Under the pieces are notes generated by a model, which did not search any database, was not told the DNA's origin, and saw nothing but the letters and a program-made list of their open reading frames with translations. Of a stretch of 64,000 bases of DNA, positions 28,701 through 39,700 are shown one piece after another; the first letter of the stretch is position 1; the number at the start of each line of letters is the position of its first letter. The position numbers were made by a program, and so were the translations under genes. This DNA is from Antedon mediterranea (Eukaryota; Echinodermata; Crinoidea; Comatulida; Antedonidae), in contig NC_092675.1 in assembly GCF_964355755.1 (NCBI RefSeq), positions 20,412,912 through 20,476,911 of the forward strand, written 5' to 3'.

Positions 28701-31700
28701 AATTCTACAACCACATCTCAAAACCCGGAGTTAATATAGTATACTGTATATTCAAGTGTTTTATAAAGATAATTGTCAATTTTATTTGTAGTTGCCACAG
28801 AAACATACACTATTAAAACTGGCAATTGTACAAAAAACAGAATGATCCTTTGATAGTAAACTTTATCATAACTTGGTATTTCATAAACAACTACTATTAT
28901 AGTTCCATGGTATAACATATTTTTCAAGAAAATCTGGTTTTTCTTTAAATCCCTAATATAAGAAAATAGTGTTTATTTAGCATATTTCTAGTTTACCACC
29001 TTTGCAATTGACAAGAAACAATAGTACTGTTACATCTTCTAGCAAAACTACATTCCCTTTTAATTGACTTATTTTTGAATTTCTACATTTAATTAAAGCA
29101 ATACAGAAAATATATTAATAATGAATTTAATAATGTATTAATATTTATACAATTTAATTCCATTTTGATCATTTGCATAAATACGGTATAAATTGTTCCA
29201 AGACTATACAGTAGTATAGCACAATAAAATATAATTAAATAGAAAAGAAAAAAACCGTAACATACATAATTCTCTAACTCTAATGGCAGATGGGTAAAAA
29301 CTATTATGGAATCTATTTTGTATTCCTGAATGCTTGGTACAAATATTTGCACAAAGACGGTGAAAATAGAATACTCATCATCATTATAGAATATTTTTCC
29401 TAAATTTCCCGAAAATGTTGTCATTTGAAGGTTGTGAATGCTTAACAAATGTAATACAGTACTGTAATACAAATTTCACTTGCATACATTAACGAAAAAT
29501 GCACTTTTGATGTTGCATGGGTTCAATGGAGTATAATAATAATAATAATAAATACTTTATTTTAACACGGAAAAGCTTGTGTCACCTTGTGTTACCTTAC
29601 AAGGCCGTGATCAACTAACAGTAGTACATTACACATTTAAAAATAACAAATTTTAAAAATAACAAATTTTTAAAATAACAAATTAGAGAACAAAAATATA
29701 TTAACAGAAACCTTAATTACATTTGTGATAAGAGTACAAAATAAATAATAAATCACACCAATAATTTTTTGAAAGTATATATATATTGAATATCATGTGA
29801 GTCACATGACCTACAATCCTCCAATACAGTAAATAACAAGAAGTACCAGCAGGTATTAATATATAAAAACAGATAAATCGGCAAAGTTCAACCATGTTCA
29901 ACTTTGCCGATTTTGTCGGCGATGAATCGTAATACGCGTACCAAAGAATATTTAGCACTCGCGTACTAGATCCCCGATAAATTCTAGCGTTTCCATAGAA
30001 TCGCTACGCTCTGTCGTGTAGCGATTTTATGGAAACCAGGCTTAAATAACAAGAAGTACCAGCAGGTATTATATAAAAACAGATAAAAAACTACAGTAGT
30101 ACAGATATTAAACATTGTTGTTATTACAAACAATAGTCACTAACTTACTGTAGTATTTTATTATTGTATTTTCATCTATTACAAACTAAATTTTGAATTT
30201 ATCATATCTTGATTAGAAAAAATGAAAGTATTCAAAAGTAAAAATTTAACATTTTGAATTGGGCTGAAGGGAATGGTTACAAATATTATCGCATACTGCT
30301 GTACCCATTAATAAGTATCATCTGTCCCCGCAACAGACTATACCATTTTTGGAATGTTGGTTTTAAATCGCAATCGTACATAGTTTAAACACAAGGTTTA
30401 TTGGAAAATTTAATTCGTATTGTTTATCATAGAATATTAATTTTAAAGTAAATTTAACAGCTTCCGCGGTGGTTTAAAAAAAGTACTGTATGTAATGTGT
30501 TATGTTTTTATAGAAATGTATTATACAATTACAAGATTATTAGAATCTTGTTTAAATACCAACATATTAATGTACACTAGTATCTAGGTCTAGATGTACA
30601 GTACGGTGGTTTTTGAAACCGTTAAATTCAAGCATAGTTTTGCATCTAGCTTTCATAATAAATGGTAGGACAATCAACCACACAAAATTAATATTCACCC
30701 TCGTTACTAATTAAAGGTCGCCAATTATGCACTATGCAAGATATAGAGGCAATCTAATTAATGTTTATTAGAGAATGTTATTACTATTATTAGAGACAAT
30801 AAATAATTAACCACTTATTATTTTTAATTATTACAACCTATTAATATGACTGCTAACTAGGCCTTATTGTATTTTTTTAATATTTTATTAAAGACCCCTT
30901 CCCTGCAATTTTGGACGTTTTTTGGAAAATAATACATATATATCACTTTAAAAACATTAAACCATGTCATTCCTTGTCTTAAATGTACGTTTTATGGTGA
31001 ATTATGATAAAAAGTGAGAAACAATGCACTACCTAAGTAGCTCGCGGCGATCGACCTCTCGTGGACGGTCTTAGGCCTAGCCTAGCTAGGCTTAGTTTTG
31101 TAGGCCTAGCTGGTAAACATCGATAACGTACGAACATCGTACGCTAGCTATATACCTAGCCTGACGTTGTATAGTTGCTGCATTAATTGTCTTTCTATTT
31201 TTGCCAAACTCCGTTGATACAAATTGGGGAAAATCCGGTATTTTCGCTGAAAAGTTAGGAGTCTTCCATTTGTTTTGGCTTCACGATCGATCGAAAAGTG
31301 GGCGAATTACAGGTGAAAAACAAAAATATCAATCCGCGCGCAATGCATTTTGGGATTTATAGCGGGCCGCTATAATTATTAGAATCGATTTATTTTTCAC
31401 ATTTTTAACCGTTTAAAGACGAAAAAAGTTATCGCAATAGGACCATATAGTATTATTTTTACATTAAATATAGTTTGTGATCTTAAATTAGATCTAAAAA
31501 ACGTAGGGAATGGGGCTTTAATTATACATTTTTAATTAGGAAAAAACTAAAATATCAGATATATCCTTCACAAATATTAATAATGAACTTCATTTATGAA
31601 CAAATATATTACAATAAATAAAACATACCTTTTTAAAACATACTTAATAACTAGGCCTATATAAAGGCCTTAAAATATAATAATTAATGACCACAAATAC

Positions 31701-31942
31701 TCACTCTGTTTAACTTCTTCAAGCCAACTGGATGCAATATCCTTAGCATGGTGTTTGTGATGAATAATCCATAAAGATACAGATTGGACACTGTCCTGAG
31801 TGTTATTCAAAGATTTTAATTTATGCTGCAAACTTGCAATATTCAATTTAGTACTTGTTGATGAACCTGATTTAGACTCCTGTTTACTTCTTTTCTTACT
31901 TTTCTTCCTACTGGACCTGTGGTGTTCACGGTCACGGCCCAT
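19728..31942 (-). CDS. RPRD2: RPRD2-like RNA polymerase II CTD-interacting protein
   Basis: Ten coding exons on the minus strand: 31942-31705, 27728-27599, 26964-26864, 26151-26096, 25657-25531, 24683-24508, 23934-23811, 23269-23168, 22633-22535 and 21931-19728. All junctions are GT-AG and in phase, giving 1118 aa. Residues 1-30 are basic and Ser-rich. Residues ~33-158 form a CID fold (SLWIIHHKHHAKDI, LANDVIQNSKRKG, IERLFKIWEQRNVY), which in this family binds the phosphorylated CTD of RNA polymerase II in the nucleus. Residues ~190-305 match the RPRD coiled-coil region (KRKQLSSLNVDVTSTE, FYEAQFGEAKIVANAYKNFG). The 734-aa last exon is low-complexity: Pro/Tyr/Ser-rich, an acidic run near 855-869, PPPGPPPGPPPP near 930, and an Arg/Tyr/His-rich tail. 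The long tail fits RPRD2 rather than the ~320-aa RPRD1 proteins. JTB lies upstream in the same direction. Confidence 0.93.
22105..22272. repeat. Perfect 19-bp minisatellite, nine copies
   Basis: AAGGGGCGATTCCAGCTTT is repeated head to tail nine times without an internal mismatch; the last copy ends GCGTT. It lies in RPRD2 intron 9, about 175 bp upstream of the last-exon acceptor on the transcribed strand. Its perfection means recent expansion or active homogenisation. Confidence 0.95.
24342..24502. mobile_element. MITE family 1 copy touching a splice donor
   Basis: Inverted ends AAGTTCTGTCTACACTATC and GATAGTGTAGACATAGCTT surround the family interior (GTGATGTGCCCAAATATGG, GACATCATCATG). The element ends at 24500 and its TA flank at 24501-24502 overlaps the donor of RPRD2 exon 6, which reads GTAAGTA on the minus strand (24507 down to 24501). 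Confidence 0.9.
24745..25012 (+). mobile_element. tRNA-derived SINE
   Basis: The 5' part (GTTGGACATTGGATTACTG, GATCGTGAGATTGTTG) matches the tRNA-like head seen, in the other orientation, at 34600-34662. The body has CCGGGGTAATAATG-like sequence (reverse of CATTATTACCCCGG at 34230). The 3' end is GCGCTATATAAGAATG followed by an ATT microsatellite. It sits in RPRD2 intron 5, opposite to the gene. Length is about 260 bp. Confidence 0.75.
25785..25945. mobile_element. MITE family 1 copy, full length
   Basis: Ends AAGCCTTGTCTACACTATC and TTGATAGTGTAGACAGAGCT are flanked by TA at 25783-25784 and 25946-25947. The 161-bp interior is itself partly palindromic around CATGATGATGTCATATCA. It lies in RPRD2 intron 4. 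The TA target and inverted ends fit the Tc1/mariner-type mode of insertion; the superfamily is inferred. Confidence 0.92.
26234..26542. mobile_element. Inverted-repeat element (MITE family 6)
   Basis: Left end CTGTTCAGATTAAGG then ACATAGAGTTATGCTTTCG. Right end GCGAAAACATAACTCTGTAT then GTCTGAACAG. The arms pair over about 25 bp, with a 17-nt difference near the left tip. About 300 bp, no ORF, in RPRD2 intron 3. Confidence 0.75.
27079..27172. mobile_element. MITE family 1 copy, shortened
   Basis: Ends AAGCATTGTCTACATTATC and TTTAATAGTGTAGAC remain, with the middle third deleted (GCACATCACACTTTTTTTTC retained). It lies in RPRD2 intron 2 and is more diverged than its sisters. Confidence 0.75.
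29533..29625 (-). mobile_element. LINE-like 3' tail
   Basis: An AAT microsatellite followed by ATACTTTATTTTAACACGG. Reversed, this is a retroelement 3' end with AATAAAG-like signal and an ATT tail. Only the tail is recognisable. It lies in RPRD2 intron 1. Confidence 0.5.
29832..30088. repeat. Hairpin-bearing segment between ~40-bp direct repeats
   Basis: AATAACAAGAAGTACCAGCA plus about 22 following bases occurs at 29832 and again at 30045. The intervening ~165 bp holds two stem-loops: CGGCAAAGTT/AACTTTGCCG (29879-29909), and a 19-bp stem, GTTTCCATAGAATCGCTAC (29989-30007), pairing with 30018-30036 with one mismatch around a 10-nt loop. No ORF. It lies in RPRD2 intron 1. Confidence 0.85.
30892..31517. 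mobile_element. MITE family 5, TTAA-type, long copy
   Basis: TTAA (30888-30891) is followed by AGACCCCTTCCCT. The right end is AGGGAATGGGGCT followed by TTAA (31518-31521). About 626 bp, noncoding, relatively GC-rich inside (GCGGCGATCGACCTC). Its right ~170 bp (31341-31515) matches 61415-61582 at high identity. It lies in RPRD2 intron 1. Confidence 0.85.
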
Positions 31943-32039
31943 TTTCTCTGATCAAAATCGATCTTATTGTGGCACTACCATCCAGGCCTAGCATCTGATA
32001 AAGTCCACGGAGTTGTCACCAATCAACTCGCTTACCTTC

Positions 32040-32300
32040 TCGTCAAGCACATGACGGAACACAACATTGATAAACACAGGCCTAGAGTTGCAACATCGAA
32101 CTCAAATCTTGAGATGAAATATATTATTCCTTCACTCTTTTAAAGTTATTGTTATATTTTGTAAATTTTTGACGGGAGCATAAATATCTTGGCCAAATTT
32201 AATCAATTTTTAATTCTAAAACATGAGATTATTCACCGCCGCCATGTTATCATTTTGCAATGAGCATGCGCAGTTAGTCGCGATCGCTTTAGTAGTAATA
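32040..32300 (-). promoter_or_regulatory. Likely RPRD2 promoter with YY1- and NRF1-like sites
   Basis: GCCGCCATGTT at 32238-32248 is the reverse complement of a YY1-type core (ATGGCGGC). GCATGCGCA at 32264-32272 resembles an NRF1 half-palindrome. Both lie about 300 bp upstream of the RPRD2 start codon and are typical of housekeeping promoters. No TATA box stands out. Inferred from motif and position only. Confidence 0.45.
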
Positions 32301-33020
32301 GAGGGCAGCAAACAATTTTTTTTCTCTTTAGACATGTTGCTTCTTTACAAATAAATTGCTTTCAACACACTGAAACCACCAAATTAAATGTATGTAAGAG
32401 AGATAAATGCAAATGTAAAACAAATCATTCTCGACAAAAAAACCCATTTTATTATCGATCAAATCATCTTTATTTAATAATTAATTATTTTAATCAATTG
32501 CTATCATACTATTATATACATACTTTAAAATACAAAAAAAGTTAAACAATGAATTAAAAGCATTTTATTGTCATCCAGAGAGTTTATTTGCAATCATCGG
32601 TTGAGCATGTCTCATGGAATGCGTTACATACTTGTTGACTGGGTGTATTAAAGATAGTAGCGCCGTTTCTCAAACAGTAATAGAACCGTGATATCTTGAC
32701 AGGACTTTTGAAAATAATATGGTTTCTGGAGCTTCTACCAAATATTTTGACAAAGTATTCGCAAACACAATTCAAGGTTGCAAAAAATTCAGTGATTATG
32801 GGCTGTTTTGAGCAGATAATCAGCAGTCTTAACTACTCAAAATCCTCACTGATTATATGCAAGCAGTGAGAGTAGATCACTGCAAGATGTTTGCGAGTGA
32901 CAAGTTGAAATGCCTGAGCCTTCACAGGCTTCTAACAATAAATAAATCCTCATGGCTGTAGCACAATAAAATCTTTTATATAACAAATACATTAACGAAA
33001 CTAAAATAAAGTAGGAGTCA
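32301..33020. other. Intergenic stretch and likely JTB 3'UTR
   Basis: Lies between the RPRD2 promoter and the JTB stop. A 63-codon minus-strand ORF at 32584-32775 has no recognised domain. AATAAA on the plus strand and TTTATT near 32585 occur, but the JTB 3' end is not settled by sequence alone. Confidence 0.4.
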
Positions 33021-35527
33021 TCATAATGAATTTTCTATTTGTAATCTAACTTTCCGCCTGGTTTCTGCATCTAGTATTCGTCTTCGAAAAAACACAACTA
33101 AACATGAAATGATGCAGAGAACAAACATAACGCCCTCAAACACCCAAAAATGTTTCTCTATAGGCCATCCAGTCAATTCACAGCTGAAAAAAATATATAT
33201 AAATTTGAAAAACATTCATAATAAAAAATGTCATAACAAAATATATATGTCCAGTATCATTAGCAAATTCTGTATACAGTGTGTCATACGTGATACCTGT
33301 ACCACAAGTCATAACCTTTAACATAACATAATACACCACCACTAATAAAAACTACATCCTATTTCAAAATATTACGAAATTGTTAATGCTTGATTTAACG
33401 TAATACAAATATAATAAAGTAGCTAGAGAAATATTAAGGGTGTGTGTAAAAAAGTTACAGGTATATGGGATACTAGTGTACTTTCAGGTACTCATTGGGT
33501 GAGTGCTTTAGGCTACGTGGACAATCTTAAAGGTGGATGTCCCAGCCCACCTCTACCCCACACAATTACATTGATGAAGACACTTACCTTTTATATGTAT
33601 TAACTTTTGATTCTTTGCATTTCAGTAACAACTTATAGCCAGTTATTTTGCAATATTGGAAGACATTCTGTAATGAAATAATGTACCAATGTTACATTTC
33701 AACACATATTCAACAGGGAAACGGGAAAAGAAATTGTTACTTCTGTAACTAAGCCTTGAAATGAAATTTAGGTAGTGACCTAAAAAATGTGGTCAGGTTT
33801 GGGGGTGGGTCTAACCAGAGGACCTCATTGTCATATGTCCGAAGAGTTAATTCAAGTGTATTTATGGTCAAGAATCTCTCGACCATAATTCTGGTGGTAG
33901 AGCAGATATCTGGATTGGTTCACTTTTAAAAATCCCAGTGCATCTTTTTTCTGAAGAGAGGAGGTGTTACCCTTATGTTCTGGTCTATCTCATTAACTCA
34001 GCCCCTATCAACTTGGAAAGATGCATGAATGAGCATCCTTTGATTCCAGCTGAAATTTAGACTATTACAAAAAATATTATTGTTCATGCCATGGAGGTAA
34101 AAATAAATTACACTTTAAAAACATATAAGTTAGGATACGAAAATAAACACTATTACTGTACATAATAATAGTTCATAATAGTTAGTTCATTCTTATATAG
34201 CGCATATAAGCAAGCTCTCAATGCGCTGCACATTATTACCCCGGTCAGTTTGGATCAAACACAGAATGAAAACATACTCCAATAATAATTCTGCTAGTAA
34301 TCAGCGCAAAGTTGTGTCTTGATTTAACCGGTACCCAGGAATTCGTTTTTGCCAGTGGCTATTCGACTCTTAAATTCTTGAACCTTGACTTGACTTTTTT
34401 TCTATTTTGTTCTGTGTATTGTGATATTTTGTATATTTTGTAAGATCATTTTAATCCAGACCTTTTTATTTGAATTGCCCCGTGTGGGATGATTAAAGAA
34501 TTTTGAATTGAATTGAATTGAATTGAATTGTATACACCTGGGTGGAGAGATGCAAATATACGTAAAGTGTAGTTACTAAGGATACAAGCAATGCGACAAG
34601 AGTTGGATTCGAACCACAATCTCAAGATCAGTAATCCAACGTCCAACACACTGCACCACACGTCTAATACATACCGTTTCGTAGTACTCGCACCTTTCAC
34701 AAACTCCCATCACAGTATAGTCTTCCCGATGCCAGCATGGTAATGTACTTTCATCTGTATGCATATTACTACTTTCACGACTCTCAACAGACTTTTTATC
34801 TGAAGTTAAGTCTTCTGATGGAATGACACCCGCATTACACCTTTAATTTAAACAATGTTATAATTTGTTATTGGTTAATTCTTCATGTATAACATTGTAG
34901 GTCACAAAAATGTTTAAAGCTCTGTCTACACTACCAATCTAGTTTAACAAAAAAAGTGTGATGTGCCCAAATATGGTAGTGATATGACATCATTGTGTCC
35001 ATATATGAGCCCATCACATTTTTTTGTCACATGTAATAAAGTTTGATAGTGTAAACAGAGCTTAAGATAACAATTTAAATCAATAAATTTATATTAATTA
35101 TTATAAATATATATTATTTAAAATTTTATGAGGGTGGTCCATCCAGCCAAAGCTGATCATTAGGTACCCTCATAATCTAATCCATAATGTCAGAGTCTAT
35201 CTGACCTATTTAATTTGGTTAATACTTTGGTAAATTCTTTGTTATTACTTTTTGTATTCAAACTAAAATCTCCAATTAGAGATGAGACCATTTTGGAACC
35301 AAAGCTATTTATTAGATATACTATAAAACCTTGAAAAGAAGTCCATGGGCTTCTTTTTTTAGTAATGAGAGATTACAGAATATCATTTTTTTTTATTGGC
35401 TGCACGTGCAGGAGAAAGAAGTGTACGTATTGTTGTAGAGTGTTAAATGTTCTTACCGTAAAAAGAAAAATAGTATAATTAAAAAAATATTATAAAATTC
35501 ACAATTATTTAAAGTTTGTATGTTCAT
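33021..35527 (-). CDS. JTB: JTB (jumping translocation breakpoint) membrane protein
   Basis: Four coding exons on the minus strand: 35527-35457, 34840-34675, 33667-33588 and 33183-33021. All are GT-AG and in phase, giving 159 aa (human JTB is about 146). Residues 1-27 form a signal peptide (hydrophobic IFLIILFFFL). The lumenal/extracellular part has the family cysteines: LPCW (C59), CERCEYYE (C71, C74), C85, C96 and YKSC (C107). HFWVFEGVMFVLCIISCLVV (residues 118-137) spans the conserved FEG motif and most of the transmembrane helix. The tail RRRILDAETRRKVRLQIENS matches the JTB cytoplasmic end. JTB is a small type I membrane protein linked to mitochondria and cytokinesis in vertebrates; its exact role is unsettled. 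An acceptor-like TTTCAG near 35600 suggests a spliced 5'UTR. It is divergent from FKBP8. Confidence 0.9.
34189..34662 (-). mobile_element. tRNA-derived SINE with intact B box, split by a LINE tail
   Basis: Read on the minus strand, the head starts near 34662 with GTGGTGCAGTGTGTTGGAC (A-box region), followed by a perfect GGTTCGAATCC B box (34615-34605). The body is shared with the SINE at 24745-25012. The 3' end is GCGCTATATAAGAATG at 34190-34210. The SINE is interrupted at about 34337-34531. Its 5' end lies 12 nt inside JTB intron 2, in the same direction as JTB. Confidence 0.8.
34337..34531 (+). mobile_element. LINE 3' tail nested in the SINE
   Basis: About 195 bp absent from the sister SINE at 24745. 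It ends ATTGCCCCGTGTGGGATGAT, TAAAGAATTTT and five GAATT repeats, the usual form of a CR1/L2-like 3' end with a microsatellite tail. No reverse-transcriptase sequence is present. Confidence 0.7.
34917..35062. mobile_element. MITE family 1 copy
   Basis: Ends AAGCTCTGTCTACACTACC and TTTGATAGTGTAAACAGAGC, interior GTGATGTGCCCAAATATGG and GACATCATTGTG. TA lies on the left flank. It is in JTB intron 1. Confidence 0.88.
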
Positions 35528-36721
35528 TTTGCTGGTGATGACAAAATCACTGAAACGATCAATAATAATGTAGACGTCACTAAGAAGAAGGTTGCTGAAA
35601 TGAGAAAAAAAAAAGGTGGATTAGTTTTAATTAGTTCTTTATTTTCTCTATTATTGTATACAAAACTGTGGTAAACACATTAGCTGTTTATAAGGCCTAT
35701 ATTTGCTAGTACTTCACGTGATCAGTGCAGTGGGGGAACCCACCTACAGTTGCTAGTAATTCACGTGATAAGTGGACACAGTTGAAACCAATCGGGCCCG
35801 CCTATACTGAGCACAATTTTATAGAGACGGCTGAATTGTGAGTAGGCCTAGCCTAGAGGCTTTGGTGAAACGCCTAAAAATGACTTTAATTAATACTACA
35901 GTGGACAAACTTACCATTTAATTTTAAATATGAAATTTCAACAATGTTTTTATGCGTTAAAATAATGAGAAATCAGCATCATCTTCTTCTACGAATCTCA
36001 ATAACAATAACATGTTGTTAAAAACACAACAAGAAATGACAACAAAACCTCCACGTCGGTTTTCGCGACAAAAATAGCTGTCATCATCAGGATGCAGACA
36101 GACTGTTCCTTTGTTGGAAAGGGGTAGGCCTAGGCTAGTATGTGTTACCAATTAAGTATCATTTGATGTTTGTAGATAATCAAATCATCAAATTTACTGT
36201 CACTTAATATTTTGTATGAAATATCTAAACATTTTTACATGTTTAATACATTTTTAAATAATAACATTGTATATATTTATGTATGCTTCTAAAATATATC
36301 ACCTTAAAATGATGGTCTCTCCCGCAAAAGGGCTTCCCCAAAAATCCATTCTTTCATTACATTTTATTGGCTGCCATTGCTCAGAAGTGTAAGGCCTAAG
36401 GTCTGTAGAGTGTACTAATTTGTTTAGACCCTGTAGGTTTATAAAAACAGGCGAAATAGATAGGTCAACACATAGAATCAAGTTTAATTTGACCGGTAAT
36501 AAAATAAGGTATAATTAATAATGTTTTGTCTAAATTCATATTGGGAAACTGTTTTAATTCTTTGATATTTTGTACTTTTTCTCGTTGAGTGAGGCAGTGG
36601 AAACGTGATCGGCCTACTATCTCTAACTGTAAATGTGAATTGTTTTAATAATATATTTGTTTATGAATTCTATATTTTTCTTTAAAACTGCGCACCAAAA
36701 CAACAGACTGCGAAAAGTATC
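35528..36721. promoter_or_regulatory. Divergent JTB/FKBP8 intergenic region
   Basis: About 1.2 kb separates the start codons of JTB (minus) and FKBP8 (plus), so both 5' ends and at least part of both promoters must lie here. A minus-strand ORF at 35957-36151 (ending FVEEDDADFSLF) may be part of a 5'UTR exon, an unrecognised small protein or chance. No clear TATA or CpG island. Confidence 0.5.
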
Positions 36722-39700
36722 ATGGAAAAACGGATTGAAGAAGTAGATCTGGCCAAAGACGATGTGAAAGATGACGTGATAGATTCAGAAGAAAATAAAA
36801 CAAATATGGAAGGAGAAACAAAACCAAATGATACAAGTTCAGATGAAGTTACACCAGACAAAGTTCAGACTGATGATGCTCCAGTTGATGGCGGCTGGGT
36901 TGACATCATTGGAAGTGGTGATCTGAAGAAGCTGGTGCTTAAAGAGGGCAGTGGTGTTGATAGTAGGCCTCGGAAAGGAGAGATTGTTACCATGAGAACA
37001 AACGGTCAATTGGAAGATGGCAAAATTGTTGATGCACATGAAAATTTTAAATTTTCTGTTGGAGAAGGGGACGCATTGCAGGGTAAAAACTATCATAATT
37101 GATCTCCGTTATTATTAAATGTTTAAAAATCGTAATATAAAAATAACGCTTAAAAAAGAACGACGTTTTGACTCCATCATGGGGTCATTATCAAGTCCAA
37201 TGAATAAAATATAAAACAACAACTAATTAAATAGCACAAGCCAAGGGTCAACGTTTAAATAACAAAAGACCTATTGTCTAACATCCTGTCAAATGAAAAG
37301 CTTAGCTTATACAGAGTCACTTTGTTTATTCAGACTAGGTTTTAATTGTCTGATATACAACATTTCATAGATAACACAGTCAAATTTGTTTTTGCATTTC
37401 CTAAGTATACTAAAACATGAATTAATTTTACTTGGATTAACAATCACGTTATGATCCTTTAAATGCTGTCCTATTAAGCATCTACTATGTTCAACAATGC
37501 GTTGGTAGAGGTGTCGGCATGTATATCCAACATAACATCGCACAAGTCACATTTAAATTTATACACAACACATTGTTGACTTATAATAGTTGGTTTCTTT
37601 TCGACTTTCCTAGGTTGTTTTATTCACATACGTCTTAACATATTCAGTTTTGTTTGTGTTTTTAGCGTGGGAGCTTTGTGTTCCTCTAATGGAATTAGGA
37701 GAAATTTGCACATTGATTACAACTCCGAGGTTTGCTTATGGAGAAGTTGGAAGGTAAATGCCTTTACCCGCTAAATGGTCTTTCACACCTGTTCCGGCAT
37801 GATTCCGGTCCGGCGCCGGCAAATCAAATCGAACATCAATTTTTTTCATTTTCACGATGCTCCACTTGGATATGCACCAAATGCGCCTTGCCATGTGAAA
37901 ACAAAATAATAATAATAATAAGATTTTTATAGCGCACATACCACTCCAGAGTGCTCAAGGCGCATTTAAAAATAAAAAAGAAATAAATCATACAAATTCC
38001 TGACAAATAAAATGCAAAACAGTGACATTCAATTTGATTTGCCGGAGCTGGTGTGAAAGGCCCTTCCTGATTCCTGATTCTTTCCTGAACCATACACTGG
38101 AGTTCTTCAGTGTGATAGATCTACCCATTGTTTGACAGACAAATAAATGTTTAGCATATATTAGATATATCTCCTCTGAAGGTGTTCATTTTACAATTTT
38201 CCTCTTTTTCAGAAAACCAGACATTCCACCAAATGCAACTATTACGTATGAGTTGGAATTATTAACTGTTGAAGAAGCCGTTAATCTTACAACCCTACCA
38301 TTGGAAGGGCTTTGTAAATTAGCGTAAGTATAGTGTTGTACTTTTTGAAAGCTGTTATGATTCTATATTTTTATTATTATTTATTAACTTTATTAATCTC
38401 AATTATTGGAAATTAACATCCTAGTGACTCACTTTGTGTGGTAAGGCCTCACAATATATTATCAATTTCAGAGATGAGAAACGAGAAAGAGGAAATGACT
38501 TATTTACAAGATATGATTATTCTGGTGCTATTAACTCTTATACACGGTAAGTATCTAACCTAGCAAAGATAAAAAAATCACACATTATTTAATACAATTT
38601 TTAAATCTGCAAAATGTAATAACTTGTAACCAGGTTTGCATAGTGTGAAGACAATTTTCTGGAAAATCTCCTGAGATTTTGCAAGGGTCCCCATGTGAAA
38701 TCTCAAAACACAGACGAGATGCCTGTTCTGTTCTTCCCAGATGTCCCGAGTTTGTACTGCGCATGTATGTTGCCCTGGAATTTAACTGACCAATCACAGT
38801 ACACTAATAATTAAATAGCACCTACTATGCAATGACAATACTTTTCAAGATTTTTCATGTATGCGTGTACGAAAGCGTGCAATAAATCTGTAGATCAAAC
38901 CTGGTTACAACTAGTAACAATTTACACCAATGGCTCAGATTCGTTTTTAGTAGTGGGAGGAACGTATAAAATGAAATACTTTAGGCTTGGGACTAGAGGG
39001 CTGCCAAGGGATGAGAGCCCAATTAGAAGGATAATATAGTTGGCTGTAGCCAGTTCGAAAAAACAACCTTTTTTCTGAAGTTCCCCTTTTAAAATAACTA
39101 ACTCTTGACATTTTTTGGCCAATCTTTGTAGGCAAATCTAATATGAGGCCTAAAACAATATTTTCTTTAATAACAATGTTTGTAATTATGCCCCAAGTTA
39201 TTTATTATTGATTATTTACTATTTTATTATTTTTGAAATTGATTTTACTGTTCATACTACATATTTGTATACTATTTATAATTTATATTAATAACTTTTT
39301 CCTTGTTAAATTACAGTGCTCTTCAAATTCTAGAATCTGATGAGGTAAGTCAAATTCATGTGTGCAATAAGTCATCTTCCATGTAGATTTTATTGGTTGA
39401 TTTGTTATCACATGGCATGCATTATTCTCTTCCATTTCAATGATTGAAGGTACTATTTCATGCTCACCTTTTGAAACCACCTGTAGAGTGCACAGTCTAT
39501 AACTGTTGTTCTCTCGCGTCAAAAATCCAAGAAATGTGTTTATGGCTTGGCATTAATACATTTAATTCGAAATTACTGATTAAATAAAAGTTTACTTTAT
39601 TTAATTATTTATTCGTCATTCTTTATATACGATACTAATAAATGAAAAAGACAAATTTTGTTTTACTATATACATTTACATTTGTACCTTTTTTTTAGTC

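Noticed and set aside
32584-32775. 63-aa minus ORF after JTB
   Set aside because: It has no recognised domain, lies where the JTB 3'UTR is expected, and no acceptor links it to an upstream exon in a sensible frame.
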